Shown: positions 1 to 8,742, counted from the first letter of the stretch. The stretch is DNA of 32,362 nt from Lysobacterales bacterium (GCA_002715985.1 PBAO01000008.1:1-32362), one strand, 5' to 3'. Numbers and translations are program-made. Notes: generated by a model not told the origin, from the letters alone.

Positions 1-537
1 TCGGCCGCCGATCTGGCGATCGTGTCCAAGGCCGACCAGCTTTCCGACGACGAGCGACAAACCGTCGAGGTATGGCTACGCGAGCGGCTGCCGGCGCGGG
101 TGAAAACATTGTTCGTGGAAAACGGCCAGGCCGATCCGGAAGTGTTGACCGGCCTGGATGCCGCCACCGAGGATCGTATCGAGAGCATCACCACGCATCA
201 CGATGCCCATCACGCCGCCGGGGAGTCCCATGAGCATGCCCACGATCATTTCGACTCCACCGTGGTCACGCTCGGCCGCGTGGATGCCGACGCGCTTTTG
301 AACGGCATGCAAGAGCTGATCGCCGAGCAGACCATCTATCGCGCCAAGGGGTTCGTGGCCGCCGGCGACAAGCCGATGCGCCAGGTCGTGCAGGGCGTGG
401 GCGAGCGAATCGCGCATTATTTTGACCGGCTGTGGGAGGCCGACGAGGCCCGCCAGACCCGCCTGGTCTTCATCGGACACGATCTGGATAACGAGCAGAT
501 TCGCTCACGCCTGGCCGCGGCTGAATTGGCGGACTAG
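1..537 (+). CDS. cobW: CobW-type G3E GTPase, C-terminal part (5' end outside window)
   Basis: The reading frame is open from the first base, so the start lies upstream; 178 codons are visible. The first residues contain VSKADQL, which matches the guanine-specificity motif (S/NKxD) of G3E P-loop GTPases. The Walker A and metal-binding CxCC motifs would lie upstream and are not visible. A His-rich stretch follows (about residues 65-83 of the visible part), then the C-terminal CobW domain, where the protein ends normally. CobW-family proteins are metal chaperones; members next to cobN are thought to deliver cobalt for aerobic cobalamin synthesis. cobN lies 478 bp downstream on the same strand, which supports cobW over the zinc-linked relatives YjiA and ZigA. 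The family call is firm; the CobW assignment rests on context. Confidence 0.88.
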   Translation, partial: SAADLAIVSKADQLSDDERQTVEVWLRERLPARVKTLFVENGQADPEVLTGLDAATEDRIESITTHHDAHHAAGESHEHAHDHFDSTVVTLGRVDADALLNGMQELIAEQTIYRAKGFVAAGDKPMRQVVQGVGERIAHYFDRLWEADEARQTRLVFIGHDLDNEQIRSRLAAAELAD

Positions 538-606
538 CGCTCGCGCGGCGTTGCTTGGTCTCCACGTGATAATCTTTTGAAGGTGTAATGAAAGTCGAAG
601 ATCGCC

Positions 607-828
607 ATGCAGCAGACCAGGACCATCGAAGAGATTGCGTATCTCAAGCTATGGCTCGGAATACTGCTTGTGACGACCCTGAGCCTGGGCGGCTGGATCA
701 TGACGCATGCCACCCAGTCTTTGAGTTTTCTCGTCGTCTCGTCGATCGTCGGTTTCATTGCCGCAGCGTGGGCCTGTGCATCGCTGCACCGACGTATCGT
801 TTTCGAGATAAAGCGTCTGGAGGATTGA
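607..828 (+). CDS. Small two-TM membrane protein, unknown function
   Basis: A 73-residue protein with a short charged N-terminus, a hydrophobic segment at about residues 14-34, a second at about 40-62, and a basic/acidic tail ending KRLED. I predict an inner-membrane hairpin with both ends on the same side. The ATG at 607 is the only start available, because an in-frame stop lies at 589-591; the ribosome-binding site is weak (GAAG). A longer overlapping frame from 588 has the Arg/Cys/His-rich composition of an out-of-frame translation, so I rejected it. The second small gene starts 2 bp after the stop. Similar two-TM small proteins exist in other Proteobacteria as far as I recall, but I know no function. 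The place between cobW and cobN suggests, without proving, a link to cobalt or cobalamin. Confidence 0.7.
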   Translation: MQQTRTIEEIAYLKLWLGILLVTTLSLGGWIMTHATQSLSFLVVSSIVGFIAAAWACASLHRRIVFEIKRLED

Positions 829-829
829 G

Positions 830-928
830 ATGGATATTGTTGCTTCGATCGTTGTTCTCGGAGGCACGGGTTTTCTGGTTTATCTGGCGTTTGACGCCAT
901 TCGCGCGACAAAGACTGACGACGAGTAA
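830..928 (+). CDS. Very small single-TM protein (32 aa), unknown function
   Basis: This 32-codon frame begins at ATG 830, two bases after the stop of the preceding two-TM gene, and ends at TAA 926-928. A near-consensus Shine-Dalgarno GGAGGA (819-824) sits five bases before the ATG, inside the end of the upstream gene, which argues strongly that it is translated. The product has one hydrophobic segment (about residues 3-22) followed by a charged tail rich in Lys, Thr, Asp and Glu. It is probably co-translated with its neighbour and may be its membrane partner. No function is known to me. Confidence 0.62.
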   Translation: MDIVASIVVLGGTGFLVYLAFDAIRATKTDDE

Positions 929-961
929 CGCTCGTGGAGTCGGACACGCGATAGGCGCTTC

Positions 962-997
962 AAAGACCGTTTTCTCTTCGAGACAAACGGTGGCTTT
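962..997 (+). other. Stem-loop upstream of cobN
   Basis: ACCGTTT (966-972) pairs with AAACGGT (985-991). An inner TCTC/GAGA pairing closes a three-base loop, with one bulged C. Outer AAAG (962-965) and CTTT (994-997) can extend the stem past a GG bulge. The cobN start at 1016 lies 18 bases downstream and no T-run follows, so it resembles a leader or mRNA-processing structure more than an intrinsic terminator. I saw no B12-box sequence of a cobalamin riboswitch here. Confidence 0.45.
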
Positions 998-1015
998 CAA
1001 TAACAGCCAGCACGC

Positions 1016-4000
1016 ATGCATCTTCTAGCCGCCCAGCCCGGCGGATTCACCGATGATGAGGGCATCATCGATCTCGATCAGTCGCCGGGGGATGTCGTCA
1101 TCATGGCCGCAGCCGACGGCATCCTGGGCCTGCTGGCCGAAACGCTCGATGCGATGCCCGCGGACATGCCCTCGGTGCGCCTGGCCAACTGGCGCAATCT
1201 GGCCAAACCGGCCGCTCTGGATCTGTATCGCGACAAGACGCTCGATCATGCGCGCGTGGTGATCGTGGCGCTCACCGGCGGGCGGGCCTATTGGCCCTAC
1301 GGCGTGGAGCAACTCACGGCCTGGGCCGCCGAACACCCCGACCGTCAGCTGATACTGGTGCCCGGCGAGGATTATCCCGACGATGATCTGTTCGCCGCGA
1401 GCACCGTATCGCACGACACGGCCCGGCAAGTCTGGCGCTATCTGCGCGAGGGCGGGGCCGCCAATGCGCGAGCGCTGCTGAACTTCGTCGCGGGCCACTG
1501 CCTGGGCCATGACCGGCACTCGCCCGCGCCACAGCGCCTGGCACGGACCGTGATCTATTACCCGGGCCGCGCGAATGCCGACCTGGCTGACTGGCGGGCC
1601 GAGTGGCCGCGTGACCCGGCCCGCCCGGTCGCACTCGTGGTGCTGTATCGCAGCCATCTGCAGAACGGCAACATGGCCGTGTTCGATGACCTGCTCGATG
1701 TGTTGACCGAGCGCGGGCTCAACCCGGTGCCCGTCGCCGTGGCCTCGTTGAAAGAGCAGGCGTGTCTCTGTGCACTCAACGGGGTGATCGAGGCCAGCCA
1801 TGCCAGCGTGGTACTGAACACCACCGGTTTTGCCCTGCGGGCCGCCACCAATGCCGCCGCGGCTTCGGAGCCGGGCACTGGGCGCGCCATGTTCGAGCGT
1901 GATATCCCGGTGCTGCAACTCATCCTGGCCAGTACCACGCAGGCTGCCTGGCAGGCTCAGAATGCCGGGCTGCGCGCGCGGGATCTGGCCATGTATGTCG
2001 TGCTGCCCGAACTGGACGGGCGCATTGTGACCCGCGCGGTCGGGTTCAAGACCCAGGCGTACCGCAGCCCGGCCGGCCAGATTGATGTGGTGCGCCATGC
2101 GCTGTTGCCCGAACGCGCAGCCGCCGTGGCTGATCTGGCCCATGCCTGGGCCCGGCTGCAGACCACGGACAAAGCCGACAAGCGTGTCGCGCTGGTGCTG
2201 GCCAACAACCCCGGTACCGACGGGCGAATCGGCAACGGTGTGGGCCTGGATACGCCGGCAGCCACCCTGAACCTGCTCGGCGCCCTGCGGGATGCCGGCT
2301 ATACCACCGGCACACTGCCCGTTGATGCCAAGACATTGATGGACCGTCTGCTGGCGGCGCTGTCCAACGACGCGCGCACCAACGATGCCAAGCCGACGCA
2401 CCAGAGCATCGCGCTGGCCGATTACGAGGCCTGGTTCGCCGAACTGCCGGCGGCTGCCCAGAGCGCGGTGATCCAGCGCTGGGGCCCGGCCACGGCCGAT
2501 CCGAAGTATCAGGCCGGCCGGCTCCAGGTTGCCGGCCTGCGCTTTGGCAATGTCTTCGTGGGCCCACAGCCCGCCCGCGGCTTTGATATCGATCTGGCGG
2601 CGAACTATCACGACCCGGATCTGGTGCCGCCACACGGTTATCTGGCCTTCTATGCCTGGCTGCGCGCGGTCTATCGTATCGATGCGCTCGTCAACGTCGG
2701 CAAGCACGGCAACCTCGAATGGCTGCCCGGCAAATCCGTGGCGCTGTCGCAGACATGCTGGCCGGATATCGTGCTGGGCCCCATGCCCCAGCTCTATCCC
2801 TTCATCGTCAATGACCCGGGCGAGGGCGCCCAGGCCAAACGCCGCAGCCAGGCCGTGATCATCGATCACATGACGCCGCCGATCGTGCGCGCCGAAACCT
2901 ATGGCGATCTCGCCGAGCTGGAAGGTCTGGTCGATGAATACTTCGAGGCGATGGGCCTGGACACCCGCCGCGAGGCGTATCTACGCGACGCGATTCTGGC
3001 CCTGGCCCGGCGCAGCCATGTCGCCGAGGAGATCGCCGGCGATGACGGCTGTGATCAGGTCATTCTCGACCGGCTCGATACTTATATCTGTGACCTGAAA
3101 GAGGCCCAGATCCGTGGCGGCCTGCATCGGTTCGGTGAAATGCCCGAGCACCAGGTGCTGGCAGACACTCTGGTCTCGCTCGTGCGTATGCCGCGGGGGG
3201 ACAGTGCGGCCGACCAGAGTATCGTCCAGGCACTGGCCGCGGATCTCGGCGTGGGCGATTTCGACCCGCTGCAATGCAGCGGCGTCACGTGGGATGGGCC
3301 GCGCCCCGATCGTCTGGCAACGCTTAGCGATGCGGGCTGGCGGACCGATCACCACACGCGCACGCGTCTGGAAACACTGGCCGCCAACCTCGTTGCCGAC
3401 AGCGTCCTGGCCGATACGCCGATCGACGCCGATGCGCTGCCTAAAACGGCTGCCTTGTTGAACTATGTGCGCTCCTCGCTGCTACCCGCGCTGGAACGCG
3501 GCATCGCCGATGAACTGCGTCATACTCTGGCCGGCCTTGACGGGCGTTTCGTACCGCCGGGCCCGAGCGGGGCGCCCACGCGCGGCCGGCTCGATACATT
3601 GCCCACGGGCCGCAACTTCTATGCCGTGGACAGCCGGGCGATCCCCACACGTACCGCCTGGGCGTTGGGCGAGCGTTCGGCCGAGGCAGTCATCGCCCGT
3701 CATCTTCAGGATCACGGCGACTACCCGCGCGAACTGGGACTATCGGTCTGGGGGACGGCCACCATGCGCACCGGCGGCGACGATATCGCCCAGGCATTCG
3801 CGCTGATGGGCATTCGCCCGGTCTGGGCGGGCGGCTCGAATCGCGTGGTGGATTTCGAGATCCTTCCGGCGTTCCAGCTCGGCCGGCCGCGGGTCGACGT
3901 CACGCTGCGCGTCTCGGGCTTCTTCCGCGATGCCTTTGCCAACCTCATCCGCTTGTTCGATGCGGCCGTCGAGGCCCTGGCCGATTTCGACGAGCCGGGT

Positions 4001-4819
4001 AATACCAACACCGTGCGCCAGAACATCGCCGCGCGCCAAGCCGATCTACAAGCCGACGGTCAGACAGCCGAGGCGGCCGCGCGCCAGGCACGGTATCGTG
4101 TCTTCGGCGCCAGCCCGGGCGCTTACGGGGCCGGCCTGTCCGAGCTGATCGAGCAGGGCGCCTGGCAAGACAAGACCGACCTGGCCAACGCCTATATCCA
4201 GCGCGGCGGCCATGCCTACGGCCAGAACGCCTACGGTGAGCCGGCCCACGCCGCGTTCGTCGATCGCCTCGGCCGCCTGGAGGGCGTGATTCAGAATCAG
4301 GATAATCGCGAGCACGATATTCTCGATTCGGCCGATTATTTCCAGTTTCAGGGCGGCATGGCCAACGCCGCGGGTGCAGCCCGCGCCGGCGACATGCCGG
4401 CGATCTATCACGGCGATCACAGCAACCCGGCTGCACCGCGTATCCGCACCCTGAACGAAGAGATCAACCGCGTCATGCGCACGCGCGTCACCAATCCGAA
4501 ATGGATCACGGCCATGCAGGGCCACGGCTACAAGGGCGCATTCGAAATGGCCGCGACCGTGGATTATCTATTCGCCTACGATGCCACCACCGATACCGTG
4601 GCCGATTATCAATACGCCGCCGTGGCCGATGCGTTCGTCCACGATGCCGACAACCGTGCGTTCATGGAACAACACAACCCACATGCTTTGGCTGACATGA
4701 CCGAGCGCCTGCTGGAAGCCGTGCAACGCGGCCTCTGGGCCGAGCCCGGCGATCATCGTGAACGCCTGGAGAACACGCTGCTCGATTTGGAAGCTACTCG
4801 GGAAGGTACTTCCGGATGA
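1016..4819 (+). CDS. cobN: Aerobic cobaltochelatase large subunit CobN
   Basis: A 1267-residue protein, the usual length for CobN. It is the substrate-binding subunit of the ATP-dependent CobNST complex, which inserts Co(II) into hydrogenobyrinic acid a,c-diamide in the aerobic (late cobalt insertion) cobalamin pathway; it acts in the cytoplasm. The N-terminus, MHLLAAQPGGF followed by an acidic stretch, is typical of CobN and fixes the start at 1016 despite a poor ribosome-binding site. The body shows CobN/Mg-chelatase H features, including the GKHGNLEWLPGK block (about residues 563-574) and the QNQDNREHDILDSADYFQFQGG-type region near residue 1100. The upstream CobW gene supports cobalt rather than magnesium. 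The AAA+ partners CobS and CobT are not in the window. Confidence 0.96.
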   Translation: MHLLAAQPGGFTDDEGIIDLDQSPGDVVIMAAADGILGLLAETLDAMPADMPSVRLANWRNLAKPAALDLYRDKTLDHARVVIVALTGGRAYWPYGVEQLTAWAAEHPDRQLILVPGEDYPDDDLFAASTVSHDTARQVWRYLREGGAANARALLNFVAGHCLGHDRHSPAPQRLARTVIYYPGRANADLADWRAEWPRDPARPVALVVLYRSHLQNGNMAVFDDLLDVLTERGLNPVPVAVASLKEQACLCALNGVIEASHASVVLNTTGFALRAATNAAAASEPGTGRAMFERDIPVLQLILASTTQAAWQAQNAGLRARDLAMYVVLPELDGRIVTRAVGFKTQAYRSPAGQIDVVRHALLPERAAAVADLAHAWARLQTTDKADKRVALVLANNPGTDGRIGNGVGLDTPAATLNLLGALRDAGYTTGTLPVDAKTLMDRLLAALSNDARTNDAKPTHQSIALADYEAWFAELPAAAQSAVIQRWGPATADPKYQAGRLQVAGLRFGNVFVGPQPARGFDIDLAANYHDPDLVPPHGYLAFYAWLRAVYRIDALVNVGKHGNLEWLPGKSVALSQTCWPDIVLGPMPQLYPFIVNDPGEGAQAKRRSQAVIIDHMTPPIVRAETYGDLAELEGLVDEYFEAMGLDTRREAYLRDAILALARRSHVAEEIAGDDGCDQVILDRLDTYICDLKEAQIRGGLHRFGEMPEHQVLADTLVSLVRMPRGDSAADQSIVQALAADLGVGDFDPLQCSGVTWDGPRPDRLATLSDAGWRTDHHTRTRLETLAANLVADSVLADTPIDADALPKTAALLNYVRSSLLPALERGIADELRHTLAGLDGRFVPPGPSGAPTRGRLDTLPTGRNFYAVDSRAIPTRTAWALGERSAEAVIARHLQDHGDYPRELGLSVWGTATMRTGGDDIAQAFALMGIRPVWAGGSNRVVDFEILPAFQLGRPRVDVTLRVSGFFRDAFANLIRLFDAAVEALADFDEPGNTNTVRQNIAARQADLQADGQTAEAAARQARYRVFGASPGAYGAGLSELIEQGAWQDKTDLANAYIQRGGHAYGQNAYGEPAHAAFVDRLGRLEGVIQNQDNREHDILDSADYFQFQGGMANAAGAARAGDMPAIYHGDHSNPAAPRIRTLNEEINRVMRTRVTNPKWITAMQGHGYKGAFEMAATVDYLFAYDATTDTVADYQYAAVADAFVHDADNRAFMEQHNPHALADMTERLLEAVQRGLWAEPGDHRERLENTLLDLEATREGTSG

Positions 4820-4838
4820 GAGAAGGTTTCTTTTTTTT

Positions 4839-5044
4839 ATCCGCAGATTTCGCAGATTACACAGATGGCGGTCTGAAATGAAGTCGTAGCGGTATTCGGG
4901 CGCCACAATTTTTGGCGTCGTTGCCAGAAGAATCAAACGGATGATTTTTGTCTCTATCACGAGACCGATAGCATTGGCGCTCGGTAGCCGCTAAAACTCT
5001 CAACCCGTCCGCCAGAATCTCCGTAATCTGTAAAATCTGTGGAT
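4839..5044. repeat. Imperfect palindromic intergenic element (MITE-like)
   Basis: The left arm 4839-4871, beginning ATCCGCAGATTTCGCAGATT, is matched by the reverse complement of 5009-5044, beginning ATCCACAGATTTTACAGATT; most of 33 positions agree. A second nested pairing joins about 4887-4904 (TAGCGG...GGCGCC) with about 4975-4993 (GGCGC...CCGCTA). Near the centre is a short CGCCA/TGGCG hairpin around the AT-rich run at 4912. It has no coding capacity. Direct repeats of the ATCCGCAGATT kind are, from memory, scattered in many bacterial genomes, so this may be a non-autonomous or REP-like repeat. It also fills the space where a cobN terminator would be, next to a run of eight T at 4831-4838. 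I see no clear target-site duplication. Confidence 0.6.
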
Positions 5045-5066
5045 TGCCTTAAAGAACGAAGCGCAA

Positions 5067-5549
5067 ATGCCGATCACCGACCAAGACACGAAGTATCTCG
5101 AGCGCTGTGTGGCGCTGGCCGAAGCGGCGCTGGACGCCGGCGATGAGCCGTTCGGCTCGCTCCTGGTGGATGACCAGGGCACGGTGCTGCACGAGGCGCG
5201 CAATCTCGTGGGCGGTGGTGATGCGACCCAGCACCCGGAGTTTGCGCTGGCGCGGTGGGCAGTACAGAACCTCTCGCCCGAGGCGCGTCGTACGGCCACG
5301 GTCTATACCTCGGGTGAGCATTGCCCGATGTGTGCGGCGGCCCATGCGTGGGTGGGCCTGGGGCGTATCGTCTATGCCAGTTCGATGGCGCAGCTCGTTG
5401 ACTGGCTGGCCGCTTCTAACGCCGCGCCGCCGCCGATCGCGCCACTGGCAATCAACCAGGTCGCGCCCGGCCTGGTCGTCGATGGGCCGGTGACGCATCT
5501 GGCCGAACAGGTGCGCGGGCTGCATGCCCGCGCACAGGGTAGTGTGTGA
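5067..5549 (+). CDS. Nucleoside/cytidine deaminase-family protein
   Basis: A 160-residue zinc-dependent deaminase of the cytidine deaminase-like fold, in the group that includes guanine deaminase and tRNA adenosine deaminase (TadA). Zinc ligands are visible: His56 with catalytic Glu58 in HPE (more often HAE) and Cys86/Cys89 in the EHCPMC block. The DEPFG segment at residues 26-30 is the usual substrate-site turn. It would hydrolytically deaminate a free base or nucleoside in the cytoplasm; which one cannot be told from sequence. TadA itself is less likely given the HPE and EHC variants. Its stop is one base from the end of the convergent glutathione S-transferase gene. It stands alone, downstream of the palindromic element. 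Confidence 0.88.
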   Translation: MPITDQDTKYLERCVALAEAALDAGDEPFGSLLVDDQGTVLHEARNLVGGGDATQHPEFALARWAVQNLSPEARRTATVYTSGEHCPMCAAAHAWVGLGRIVYASSMAQLVDWLAASNAAPPPIAPLAINQVAPGLVVDGPVTHLAEQVRGLHARAQGSV

Positions 5550-5550
5550 T

Positions 5551-6204
5551 TCAGGCGTTTTTTGATCGAGCAATATAGTCGCGCGTGATATCCATCAGCG
5601 TCTGGTAACCGCGCTGGCCACGGACACGCGCCAGCCAGGCGCCCAGAGCCGGATACGTGCCCTCGCTCGGCAACACATCGGCAATTTCAGCAGTCGACAG
5701 ATGCGAGGCGATCGCGATATCGGCATAAGAAAACGCCTCGCCGATCAGCCAGGGGCCACGATGGGCCAGGGCCGCGTCGAGTTCGGCGTAGACCGGCGGT
5801 AGTGATTCGCCCACGGCTGTTTCCACGCGTGCCTCGTCCGTGGCCTGGCCCAGGCGAACCGGTTTCACCACGCGCTCGAGCAGCGGTGCCAGCAGGGCCG
5901 GGCCGAGATCAGCATCGCCCCAGGTCTCCCACTGCACGATACGCGCCTGGCGCTGCGGGCTGGGGCCGCCCATCAGTTCACTGCGCTCGCGGGTGACAAG
6001 ATAGCGACAGATCGCCGCGGAATCCGCGATCTGGAAATCACCGTCGGCAAAACCGGGGATACGCCCGGCCGGGCTGGTCTTGCGAAAGGCCGAATCGTCA
6101 CTGCCCGGCGCCAGTTCTTCGTGATCGCAGCTCAGATCCAGCACATCGAGGGTGAATAGAACTTTGCGCACAAAAGGCGACAGCGGTACGCCGTAAAGTT
6201 TCAT
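5551..6204 (-). CDS. Glutathione S-transferase family protein
   Basis: A 217-residue protein starting MKLYGVPLSPFVRKV, the beta-alpha start of a GST thioredoxin-like domain (residues 1 to about 78), with the SPAGRIPGF cis-proline loop and a DSAAICRYL glutathione-binding element. An all-helical C-terminal domain follows (about 85-205). The start at 6204 is chosen because its ATG overlaps the TGA of the upstream MFS gene (ATGA, 6204-6201), implying translational coupling; the frame could extend 16 codons further but with a non-GST sequence. It is the last gene of the SBF-like/MFS/GST operon. A role in conjugating or processing a compound handled by the two transporters is inferred. The substrate is unknown. 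Confidence 0.92.
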   Translation of the reverse strand: MKLYGVPLSPFVRKVLFTLDVLDLSCDHEELAPGSDDSAFRKTSPAGRIPGFADGDFQIADSAAICRYLVTRERSELMGGPSPQRQARIVQWETWGDADLGPALLAPLLERVVKPVRLGQATDEARVETAVGESLPPVYAELDAALAHRGPWLIGEAFSYADIAIASHLSTAEIADVLPSEGTYPALGAWLARVRGQRGYQTLMDITRDYIARSKNA

Positions 6205-7616
6205 GGGCTTGGGTGTCCTTTCCGTATCGTGGATTGAAGTAGAACCAAACAAAGCCCGGCGACGGCCAGCATCACCAGGGCGGAGACACCGGCCAGCATC
6301 GCATAGCGCGCTGTCACGCCCACCTCGCCAGACAACGACTCGCTCGGGTGGTGGCCGATCGCGACCACGGCACCGGCCGCCGCGACCGCCAGTGCGGCCG
6401 AGCCGATACGCACGGTCTGGAATAGACCGGCCGCCATGCCGGCGCGTTCGGGCGCGATGGTGGCCATCGCCAGATTATCCATGCTGCCGTTGGCCGTGCC
6501 GCCGCCGAGCCCGATCAGCGATAGCCCGGCGACAAGGCCTATCGTGGGCCAGGGCGCCGGCGCGGTCAGGCTGGCCCAAACCATCGCATCACCAAGCGCC
6601 ATCGTGGTGATACAGGCCAGTACAAAACCGCGAATACCGGCGCGCGAGACAAGCCACGGCCCCAACGGCGTGGCCGCGAACAACAGCACCGCCATCGGCA
6701 GAATCGAGGCGCCGGCTGCCCCGGGGCTGGCTCCCAGGCCGGCTACGGCTACCGCCGGCACATAGACCATGGATATCGCCACGCCGATCTGCCAGCACGT
6801 CATCGTGAGCGACATGACGCGAAACGTGGGGTTGGCGAACAGGCCCGGCTCGACCGCGGGGTGCGCCCGTGTCCGTTCAACCCAGACAAGCAGAACGAGC
6901 AGACAGATCGCCACGCCCACGAGCCCGGCACGCAGCGTCGCCGTATAACCGGCGCCCTGAATCGCCAGTACGACGAGCCCGAGACAGGCGACGAACAGCC
7001 CGATGCCGGCCGCGTCGATCGGCGGCGCGTCGGGGTCGCGCGAGGGCGCGATACGCCCCAGCAGGAGCGCGGCCAGCACGATGAACGGCAAGTACACCGC
7101 AAACACCGCCCGCCAGCCGAACTGATCCATGACCAGTCCGCCGACCAGTGGGCCAAAGGCGATACCGCTGCCCGCGGCCGCGCCGAACGCCGCAAAGGCC
7201 CGTGACCGGGGTTTGTCGTCGTCGGGAAACCGGGCCGCCAACAGCGCGGGACCGGTGGCCAGCAGCGTGCCGGCACCCAACCCGGCCGCCGCCCGCAGGC
7301 CGATCAGCCAACCCAGGCTGGGAGCGACGATCGCCAGGGCGTTGGCCAGGCCCACGACTAGAAGCCCTGCCGCGAACAGCCGGCGTCGCCCGAGCTTATC
7401 GGCTGCCACGCCGGCCACGAGGATGCTGGTGGCAAACGTCAGCATATAGCCGTTGACCAACCACTGTAGGGGCGCGCCCCCGGCATCGAACGTGCGGCCG
7501 ATCGCCGCCAGCTGAACGCCTATGACTGACTCACCGAAGGGCAGCGTGATCGCTGCGGCCACAACGGCAACGACCGTCCACAGGGCCGAGCTCCGAGCTG
7601 CGCCCCGCACGCTCAT
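6201..7616 (-). CDS. MFS exporter, DHA2 (14-TM) type
   Basis: A 471-residue, very hydrophobic protein with the organisation of drug:H+ antiporter-2 transporters of the EmrB/QacA group. The first loop carries a motif-A variant, ADKLGRRRLF (about residues 73-82). A GxG-rich segment near residues 112-130 and the GSGIAFGPLVGG segment (about 148-160) fit motif C of exporters. It is an inner-membrane proton-driven efflux pump; the substrate cannot be read from sequence. Both ends overlap neighbours by ATGA: its start at 7616 overlaps the stop of the SBF-like gene and its stop overlaps the GST start. No membrane-fusion partner is encoded next to it, so it probably acts alone. Confidence 0.93.
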   Translation of the reverse strand: MSVRGAARSSALWTVVAVVAAAITLPFGESVIGVQLAAIGRTFDAGGAPLQWLVNGYMLTFATSILVAGVAADKLGRRRLFAAGLLVVGLANALAIVAPSLGWLIGLRAAAGLGAGTLLATGPALLAARFPDDDKPRSRAFAAFGAAAGSGIAFGPLVGGLVMDQFGWRAVFAVYLPFIVLAALLLGRIAPSRDPDAPPIDAAGIGLFVACLGLVVLAIQGAGYTATLRAGLVGVAICLLVLLVWVERTRAHPAVEPGLFANPTFRVMSLTMTCWQIGVAISMVYVPAVAVAGLGASPGAAGASILPMAVLLFAATPLGPWLVSRAGIRGFVLACITTMALGDAMVWASLTAPAPWPTIGLVAGLSLIGLGGGTANGSMDNLAMATIAPERAGMAAGLFQTVRIGSAALAVAAAGAVVAIGHHPSESLSGEVGVTARYAMLAGVSALVMLAVAGLCLVLLQSTIRKGHPSP

Positions 7617-8608
7617 GGCGTGCTCGGGTCGGCGGAATCGCTGGCCTGCATGGCACGGCGCTCGTAGCGACGTGCGACAAGCGCACCGACGATGATCTGG
7701 GTCTGGTTATAGATCATGATCGGGAGAATAATCAGCCCAAGCCCTGGCTGATGGGCGAACAGGACATTGGCCATCGGCAGGCCGGAGGCAAGACTCTTCT
7801 TCGAGCCGCAGAACAACAGCGCGGCCTCATCCGCCCGGCCAAACCCCAGAACGCGCGCTAGTGCGACCGCCAAACCCATCATAAACGCAAGCAATACCGC
7901 GCACAGCACAAGTGCGGCGGCCAACGCGCCAAGCGGCGTGTCACGCCAGTAGCCGCTGGCCACGAACTGGGAGAACGCCGTATAGACAATCAACAGGATT
8001 ACCCCGCGGTCATAGCGCGCCGCTGCGGTGGCATGGCGATCCATGAAGCCGGCCAGCCACGGCCGAAGCGCTTGGCCGAGGGCAAACGGCAGCAATAGCT
8101 GGATCACGATCTGTACCAGCGCATGGCCCACATCCAGCCCGGCGCTACCGCTGGACTGCGCCAGAAGCATGAACACGAACGGCGTGGCCATCATGCCAAA
8201 CACGTTCGATGCCGCAGCCCCACAGATCGCGGCCGGCACGTTGCCGCGGGCAATGGCGGTGAAGGCGATCGACGAGGTGACAGCCGAGGGCAGGGCGCCA
8301 AGATACAGAAACCCCAGGCCCAGGGCGCTCGGCAAAAGCAGCGGCGCCGCCCAGGAGATCGGCAGCACGACCAACGGAAAAATCCCGAACGTCATGCCCA
8401 GAATCGCCAGCTGCAACCGCCAATGACCGGCGCCTGCGCGCACCGAGTCCGGCGAGAGGGCAGCCCCGTGCGAAAAGAACAGGCCCGCGATGGCGATTTC
8501 GTTGATCCAGCCCAGCACCGCGGCGGCCGTACCGTGTACCGGAGCAACCGCGGCCGCAACGATCACGGCCAACAAGAGCAGGGTGAACCGATCGATATAG
8601 CGCATCAT
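7613..8608 (-). CDS. SBF-like (bile acid:Na+ symporter family, SLC10A7-type) transporter
   Basis: A predicted 331-residue integral membrane protein with about ten hydrophobic segments. The pattern GLFFSHGAALSPDSV and the later GALPSAVTSSIAFTAIARGN and LFCGSKKSLASGLPMA blocks fit the SBF-like family (PF13593, YfeH/SLC10A7 group) within the bile acid:sodium symporter superfamily. The frame is open for 74 codons upstream, but that part is basic and non-hydrophobic and runs through the divergent promoter region, so I chose the ATG at 8608; the next codon is also ATG. It is the first gene of the three-gene operon, with its stop overlapping the MFS start. Bacterial substrates for this family are mostly unknown. 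Confidence 0.85.
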   Translation of the reverse strand: MMRYIDRFTLLLLAVIVAAAVAPVHGTAAAVLGWINEIAIAGLFFSHGAALSPDSVRAGAGHWRLQLAILGMTFGIFPLVVLPISWAAPLLLPSALGLGFLYLGALPSAVTSSIAFTAIARGNVPAAICGAAASNVFGMMATPFVFMLLAQSSGSAGLDVGHALVQIVIQLLLPFALGQALRPWLAGFMDRHATAAARYDRGVILLIVYTAFSQFVASGYWRDTPLGALAAALVLCAVLLAFMMGLAVALARVLGFGRADEAALLFCGSKKSLASGLPMANVLFAHQPGLGLIILPIMIYNQTQIIVGALVARRYERRAMQASDSADPSTP

Positions 8609-8695
8609 GGCCCGAGCCAACTGAAAGACGGCGCCAAAGAATACGCGAAGGCGAAGCGCTTGTGAGCAGAGCTCGGTCGTCGTTCGAACGCCAAG

Positions 8696-8713
8696 AAACC
8701 AACCGTATGGTAT
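8696..8713. promoter_or_regulatory. Possible operator dyad in the divergent promoter region
   Basis: AAACCA (8696-8701) and TGGTAT (8708-8713) form an imperfect inverted repeat with one mismatch and a six-base spacer. It lies between the divergent SBF-like and SMR starts, 30 bp before the SMR ATG. The adjacent TetR gene makes a binding site plausible, but this rests on symmetry and position only. Confidence 0.25.
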
Positions 8714-8742
8714 TTTTAGTCGTGTTTTACTTGGGATGATGC

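Noticed and set aside
929-1015. Cobalamin riboswitch before cobN
   Set aside because: The gap is under 90 bp and I see no B12-box-like sequence, only a simple stem-loop.
588-1028. 146-codon plus-strand frame with an AAGGTG site before its ATG
   Set aside because: Its Arg/Cys/His-rich composition is that of an out-of-frame translation, and it covers the two small membrane genes, which have far better protein character.
1025-2869. 614-codon minus-strand frame inside cobN
   Set aside because: It is the antisense shadow of a GC-rich gene; cobN is unmistakable on the plus strand.
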